Source: Acheta domesticus (lineage: Eukaryota > Arthropoda > Insecta > Orthoptera > Gryllidae). From it: a stretch of 64,000 nucleotides of DNA. Shown in pieces: positions 58,950-64,000 of the stretch. The notes below the pieces were generated by a model. The model had not been told where the DNA came from, searched no databases, and worked only from the letters and a program-made list of their open reading frames with translations. The position numbers and the translations under genes are program-made. The DNA lies in the NCBI GenBank assembly GCA_031308135.1, contig JAHLJT010002630.1, positions 98,686,141-98,750,140 on the forward strand, given 5' to 3'. Each line of letters opens with the position of its first letter. The first letter of the stretch is position 1.

Positions 58950-59160
58950 ATACGCGCTAAGGTCCCTATTCCCATAAGAGTAGTGTTATGTTTGTTGTGT
59001 GAGATGGCGGTGCTCTTTCCCCGCTAGATAGTCCGATTTGACGCCAACCTACGGCAGCTTTCGGGGTTTTCGCCTATCAAGTATCACCCAACAAAGGGGC
59101 ACGCCCCAATCGAGGACTTGGACAAGTTTCCAACGTGGTAGTTTAATGCACTCACTAATA
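58950..59160 (-). mobile_element. Diverged SINE family A copy (right arm)
   Basis: Same block order as 22440-22640, inverted. The P-like element inserted just beyond it. Confidence 0.5.
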
Positions 59161-60639
59161 CCATCACACAACCAAGACCATCTTCAATTCTCAGACCTTC
59201 ATGTAGAAAAAACATGGCCGCCGTATAGGTTGGGCGTACTTCGCTCACCAAGCAAGCACACGCGGGAAATTTGAATATGTACAGCACTCAAAAGTTAGAA
59301 TTTACTCGTGATAATTTCATTCTGTGTTTACATTAACTGGATTTAATTACTAAGTTACTTATGAAGCCATTATACTTACAGAAACAGTGCGGTTTACATT
59401 GTAGTCTGGAAATATCAAGATAGGTTGAATTTAAGAAGAAATACATTGCAGACTGGAAACTGCATTTTAAAGGAAATTAGCTTGTGAGCAAAGCAAAAAA
59501 AATATACAAAATTTAGGCGCACCTGTGGATGACATTTTTTCCTCAATATCTATTGATTAAGGATGGGCATTCTGAAATAAAACAAGTGTTCGTATGTATT
59601 TTCAAAAATCTTTAGATGTAGCAATTTACACTTTGTATGAGCATATAATAGAAATTCGTTGTAATAATAATAATACATTTGTACAGTAGAAATTTAGTGC
59701 AAGTTCAATCATACTTTTATTGGCCTTTATTATTTAGGACAGCACATAGCAATAATTTGGCTAACAGAAAACTAATTTTTCTTCAGCATTTTTATTGAAG
59801 ATCACTACATTTACAGCAACATTTTAGGAATTCATTTTATTCCCATAACACATTACATTTGCTTTAGGAGTACACAGCCTAAGAAATCGTCAATGACTTG
59901 CCTTCAATTGCACAAAATGAATCACAAGCACTTGAAAAAGTATTGAGTCAGAATAAAACATAATGCAACATTACGCAACATTTTTCTGTGGTTTATAAGA
60001 ACAATCAAAGGATATGCAAACACCTGACTTCCACATCAGTTATACTGTACATATTTAACCTCAATATTCATTTAGAAATAATCACAGGTAATAATATAGA
60101 TCAGAGTAAACAAAATACATTTCTTTACAGCAATAAAAATAATAAATGGTATCATCCAAAATTAAATTTCATTTGTGTAAAATAGCAACAGAAATCCTTA
60201 TAAATTCACTTTCTTTTATTATCAGAGCTGAGATTTATATGGAGTCGCAAGTGCATATACATATACTTACAAAAAATGTTCAAAATATTATCTAACCAGT
60301 TTTCATAAATAGAAATTCACCATTACAACTTCATACATGGAGCAATACCAGTATAATTACCTTTACATAAAGATATACAATAGGTTAGTATTCTACATGT
60401 TAGTTATAAAAATCACATGAAAACCATAAATGAGAAGTTGAAATTGTCAGTAAAAACACTATTATTGTTTATTCCTAACGGAATTAGAATAGGACGGCAA
60501 AGGATGGTTATTGGTTCCACAATACATTAATTAAAGAGAAGAGAAACTTATAAAACCTTAGGCGATTGGAAAAGTAAGAGATATTATGGACAGATATCAA
60601 CCAGCTATCTAGAGCATGTAAACAGAAACAAAACAGTGT

Positions 60640-60765
60640 TTTTTTTTTGTTTTTTTTAATTTGGCCCTCAAGAAAATGTGCGCAGATAAATTTCTTTCCC
60701 CACACGTCATATACAGTTTTTACTGTTTTTTGACAAATAAATAAATAAATAAATAAATACAAGAC
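60640..60765 (+). mobile_element. Repeat R 3' end nested in the P-like element
   Basis: CCCTCAAGAAAATGTGCGCA through CATATACAGTTTTTACTG, then (AAAT)n, as at 13540-13635. Confidence 0.65.
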
Positions 60766-61580
60766 ATAATAAAAGAAAAACTGCCATAAGAATTTTATAT
60801 TAATAATGGCATTATTTAACGATGCAGCCTATCTTCTACTATCTATACTATATAAATATGGATGACACTCTTACAAAGGTAAATTCAGGGAAAAAAGTCT
60901 TAAATCAGGGCATAAATATTACCTTTGATACATTTGTTTCTTGTCTATCATTAATAATACAAGAAACAGAAGATTTTAAGAAATTCAAGTACATTCTACA
61001 ATTTTAAAATCTCCTCTTCCAAAATGAAATAAGGACTTTCAGGAGAACGTATCTAAATAGGCGTACATTATTTTAGAAAACAGATATACAGTTTTAACTG
61101 TGTAAGTTGCCCCGACACATAAAAATTCCAACAAATGTGTGGGGTAATTAATAAACATTAAGATATAAAACAAGGAAGAACATGTACCTAAAAATTACAA
61201 AAGTATGTCCCACCTCTAAACATGGAAGTGAGTTACAAACCCTTAAGAAAAAGGATTGGAGTCAAGTTTTAGGCTGCTGAAATGCAGATTCTAACAAGAG
61301 TGAAGAAATGTAGGTAAAAAGATAAAAAAGAATACATGCACATCAGGAAAGAATTTAACATTTTCTCATTGCAATAATGAACAGTATAGAACATACTACC
61401 AAGAGAATGTTGATAAAATGAATGAGATCCGATATCCAATGGCTACGTATTACACTCCAAGGTGAAGGGATGTGGAAACACACAGGAGCGGTGGAAAGAT
61501 ACTGAAAAGAGGCCTAAATTGTATTGTAATTTTCCTCGCACAAGAGCAAGGGACAGTTTAACTGGTGAATTTCTGTAGCT

Positions 61581-62184
61581 TCAGTTTGTCTCCTTTATCG
61601 CCAAGATTAGAATTGTAAGATTTTTTTCTTTTTGCTCCAAGCTTTTAGCTAATTCCTTTGAAGTATGCCTTTCATTTAAAACTTTATGATAATTATTAAT
61701 AAAAATATTACACAATACTTTTATAGATTTCTTTACTATTTTCATCAGGGTAACACCACATGTGCACTCTTTATCAATATCATTGACACTACTGTCATAT
61801 TTCAATATCTAATGTTATTACTGCATTTTGCTGGGTTTTTAATTTTAAAAATTCTTTTTCAAAGTGTGGCTTATTAAGGTCTGGAATAAAGCATAAATTG
61901 TTGCAGCTAATGTAATCATGGAAGATGAAGGGCATTTCAACCCACCTATATTCAGTTCTTTAAAATACTCATACATTTCTTTTTCACAATCCAAATGAAT
62001 TTCCTCATGCGATTGCAGAATGTGGTGACATTCATCACAGATTCTTTGTTTATATAACACTAAAAGAACTTTCGTACTTGTATAGTTGGCAATACAGACA
62101 AGAATATTTGGGAAACTGAAACGTAGAAGTGTCTGAAGCCTAGTAGTTCGATCTACATCCCGGCTCACAACACGAGCGACCCAT
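61581..62184 (-). pseudogene. P-like transposase remnant: THAP start plus C-terminal domain
   Basis: ATG at 62184 opens MGRSCCEPGCRSNY, then a stop. The same frame continues ASDTSTFQFPKY. This is the first half of a THAP zinc finger: C-x3/4-C near the N-terminus, then FP. In the next frame FPNILVCIANYTSTKVLL, RICDECHHILQSH (CxxC) and ELNIGGLKCPSSSM follow, resembling the IAGY.S.K / C..C / GGL.PS block order of the C-terminal part of THAP9/P-type transposases. After a further frameshift, VLCNIFINNYHKVLNERHTS runs to 61581. The RNase H-like catalytic core and GTP-binding region are missing, so the sequence joins the two ends of the protein by internal deletion. Confidence 0.6.
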
Positions 62185-62768
62185 ATTTCAGTTTTGTGAA
62201 GGTCACTTTTCTGAAGATCGCAGAAAATATACTAAACAACTACTCACGATTAAGACTCAACCTTCACTTTCATAAATAAGCACACAATCCACTTATAACA
62301 CACGTAATCATATACTCTCTGCACCTAACCACATGGAACGCACGTGAAACACAGTCACTATCACCCAACCGGTACCGGCGCCATTTTGCCTGGTATCGAT
62401 ACCTACATGAAGGTCTGAGAATTGAAGATGGTCTTGACACAACAAATACAATTTGAAGAACACTGTGTTCGAAGATTAACGCTCTCTGGCAATACGTTGA
62501 CGTGCTCATTGTGAATGTAACAATACTTATTTGGAAAACATTCTTTAAAATTCTTCCGTTTCATTGTCTACCTAGACTGTTACGCGAAAGATACTGAGCA
62601 GTAATTAGCAGCTGAAGATAAGAAGTGCTTGGAGTTGAAGATTTGTTTTTCTACCTCAGTGTTAGTCCGTGGAGGGAGGAGGCAGAAAGGAAAGCGGATT
62701 GTCAGCTCACTCCCCACTTCCCAGTCCTCGGCGAACATTTAGTCTGCGGTGAGGACAATGTGTGTGTG

Positions 62769-63190
62769 TGTCTCTCTCTCTCGCCCTCTCGTCCTTTCCC
62801 TCTTTCGCTCTCTTCCCCACCCGCTCGCTCTCTCCCCCTCTTTCTTCCTCTGTTCCCCTCTTTCTAGCTCTTTTCCCCTCTCTCTCCTTCTTTCCCCCTC
62901 TAGCTCGCTCTCTTCCCCTCTTTCTCGCTCTCTTTCCCTCTCTCTTCCTCTTTCTTTCTCGCGCTCTCTTCCGCCCTCTCTCGTTCTCTTACCTTCTCTC
63001 TCGCTCTCCCCCTCTATTTCGCTCTCTTCCCCTCTTTCTTGCTCTCTTCCCCTCTCTCTCTTCTCCTTTCTCTTCCCCTCTCTCCCTTCTCTTTCTCTTC
63101 CCCTTTCTCTTGCTCGCTCGCTCTCGTCCCCCTCTCTCTCCCTATGTCTCTCACTCTCTTTCCACCTCTGTCTCTCTCACACACTTTCTT
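62769..63190 (+). repeat. CT-rich low-complexity tract (right arm)
   Basis: TCTCTC/TTCCCCTC repeats, counterpart of 21620-22085. Confidence 0.9.
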
Positions 63191-63925
63191 TCTCAAAAGT
63201 ATCCTCGTTGCGGTCGACCTTTGGCTTCGAGAGTCGAACACAATAGCGAGGCATCGATCGATAGAAACTGGAGTAGCGACAACACGACTCGTTACAGGAT
63301 ACTATTTCCAGATCTCATTAGAGGAAAATAAAGGGGGAGCTGTTTGTGACGGGATGAGAGGAAAACTTTGCGCTTGAAAATAATGTCAGAGAAAGAGTAG
63401 GTGTCATATTTCGCACTTCCAGAGAAAGATTTCAAACAATAAACGTTAGTTGATTTATAAAAGGCTTTAATATAATAAAACCAGAAGTTAAATTTACAAT
63501 CATGACTATTATTTCACATGTAAAATATATGAAAACTAAAGTAACTTCTCGGTAAGGGATTTAGAGATATTGACTAAGTTCCGTTTTAAGGAAATAAAGT
63601 TTTAATGGTCTGACTCAAGGTGCGTGACGACGTTCAGGTGTTTGCGATTTCTCACATTGACTTTTCGCGCCTCCAGATTTGAGATGTAATATTCATGCTC
63701 ACGATTTGTTTCTGTACCTTCGAGCCCTAACAATCGCGGATTTGCGATACTCGCTAGACAGCTAGATCAAAATAAGCCGCTGTCTGGAGGAGAATTCTAC
63801 CCTCCGGCTTCCGTTATACGTAGTTTTCTCAACAAAAACGAGCAGAAACTACTGATCATACGAACAGGTTTTTTTGCTCTCGCGCAACATATTCCAACAG
63901 TCATTTCACCGAATGATCGATTGAT

Positions 63926-64000
63926 TGTTTCATGATTCCTGGCGCCTCAACAGCTATGATGATTAGTCCCGTAAGTGCCGTCCATGTTTTAATCATGGGA
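63926..64000 (-). mobile_element. SINE family A tail, running off the window
   Basis: TTGATTGTTTCATGATTCCT and then ATTAGTCCCGTAAGTG match the family tail at about 4388-4445. Confidence 0.6.

Larger units (their letters stand above)
59173..62437 (-). mobile_element. P-superfamily-like transposon, internally deleted
   Basis: Perfect 34-bp inverted termini (59173-59206 and 62404-62437; outer bases CAAGACCATCTTCAATTCTC) are flanked by ACACAAC at 59166-59172 and 62438-62444. The left arm has the empty site (GTTGTGT at 22404-22410) with matching flanks on both sides. Length 3265 bp, TSD of 7 bp and TIRs starting CA agree with P elements (7-8 bp TSD). On the minus strand a THAP-like start lies near the 62437 end, followed closely by a C-terminal transposase domain, so most of the coding region is deleted. 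The remaining roughly 2.4 kb is AT-rich without a frame. Confidence 0.7.
52912..63914 (-). repeat. Right arm of the large inverted duplication
   Basis: Reverse-complement counterpart of 20906-26390. It is about twice as long because of the 31-bp satellite expansion (54922-57850) and the 3.27-kb P-like insertion (59173-62437). Homology is already running where the gap ends, so the inner boundary is hidden. The outer boundary lies at about 63914, next to a SINE A copy. Confidence 0.85.

Noticed and set aside
20906..63914. Inverted arms as an assembly mirror artefact
   Set aside because: The arms differ by many substitutions and indels and carry different clean insertions with target duplications, which a mirror artefact would not show.

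Overview
This is a window of animal nuclear DNA, most likely from an insect with a large, repeat-rich genome. The reasons are spliced GC3-rich exons with GT..AG signals in an AT-rich background, tRNA-derived SINEs, RTE-like LINE tails, and a mix of piggyBac-, hAT-, Tc1/mariner-, pogo- and P-type DNA transposons together with Penelope-like (PLE) fragments. The species cannot be named from this sequence. There is no operon, rRNA gene, intact tRNA gene or intact protein-coding gene. Most long open frames are by-products of tandem repeats whose period or composition lacks stop codons.

Host gene signal is sparse. One convincing internal coding exon lies on the minus strand at 4898-5037. A second, apparently frameshifted, candidate exon with a membrane segment is at 28804-29031, minus strand. 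Two TATA/initiator arrangements are seen at 16819-16853 and 32496-32539. The rest is transposon remnants, satellites, low-complexity tracts and anonymous AT-rich sequence.

Layout: 1-3.2 kb holds PLE-derived foldbacks, a triplicated hairpin repeat and a piggyBac-type MITE. 4.4-8.6 kb holds a SINE abutting the exon, a hAT-related foldback, a LINE tail and a pogo-type MITE. 14.35-16.8 kb is a foldback element whose terminal repeat carries about 17 copies of a 78-bp unit on one side and one inverted copy on the other. 17.5-19.3 kb is a nest of hAT-like transposase, Tc1 remnant and SINE. About 20.9-26.4 kb and 52.9-63.9 kb are two arms of a diverged inverted duplication. 28-41 kb holds purine- and C-rich tracts, SINEs, MITEs and a palindromic tandem array. 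45-51.9 kb holds more MITEs, a LINE tail, a pogo-type MITE and a dead mariner that runs into a 1000-N gap.

The inverted duplication is the organising feature. Comparing its arms gives natural filled and empty sites. A 344-bp inverted PLE fragment with an 11-bp target duplication and a 253-bp TA-flanked MITE are only in the left arm. A 3265-bp P-superfamily-like element (34-bp perfect TIRs, 7-bp target duplication, THAP-like start) is only in the right arm. About two units of a 31-bp sequence in the left arm correspond to about 94 units in the right arm. The PLE fragment carries a hammerhead-ribozyme-like core on both strands, related to cores near 63-110 and 3119-3160.
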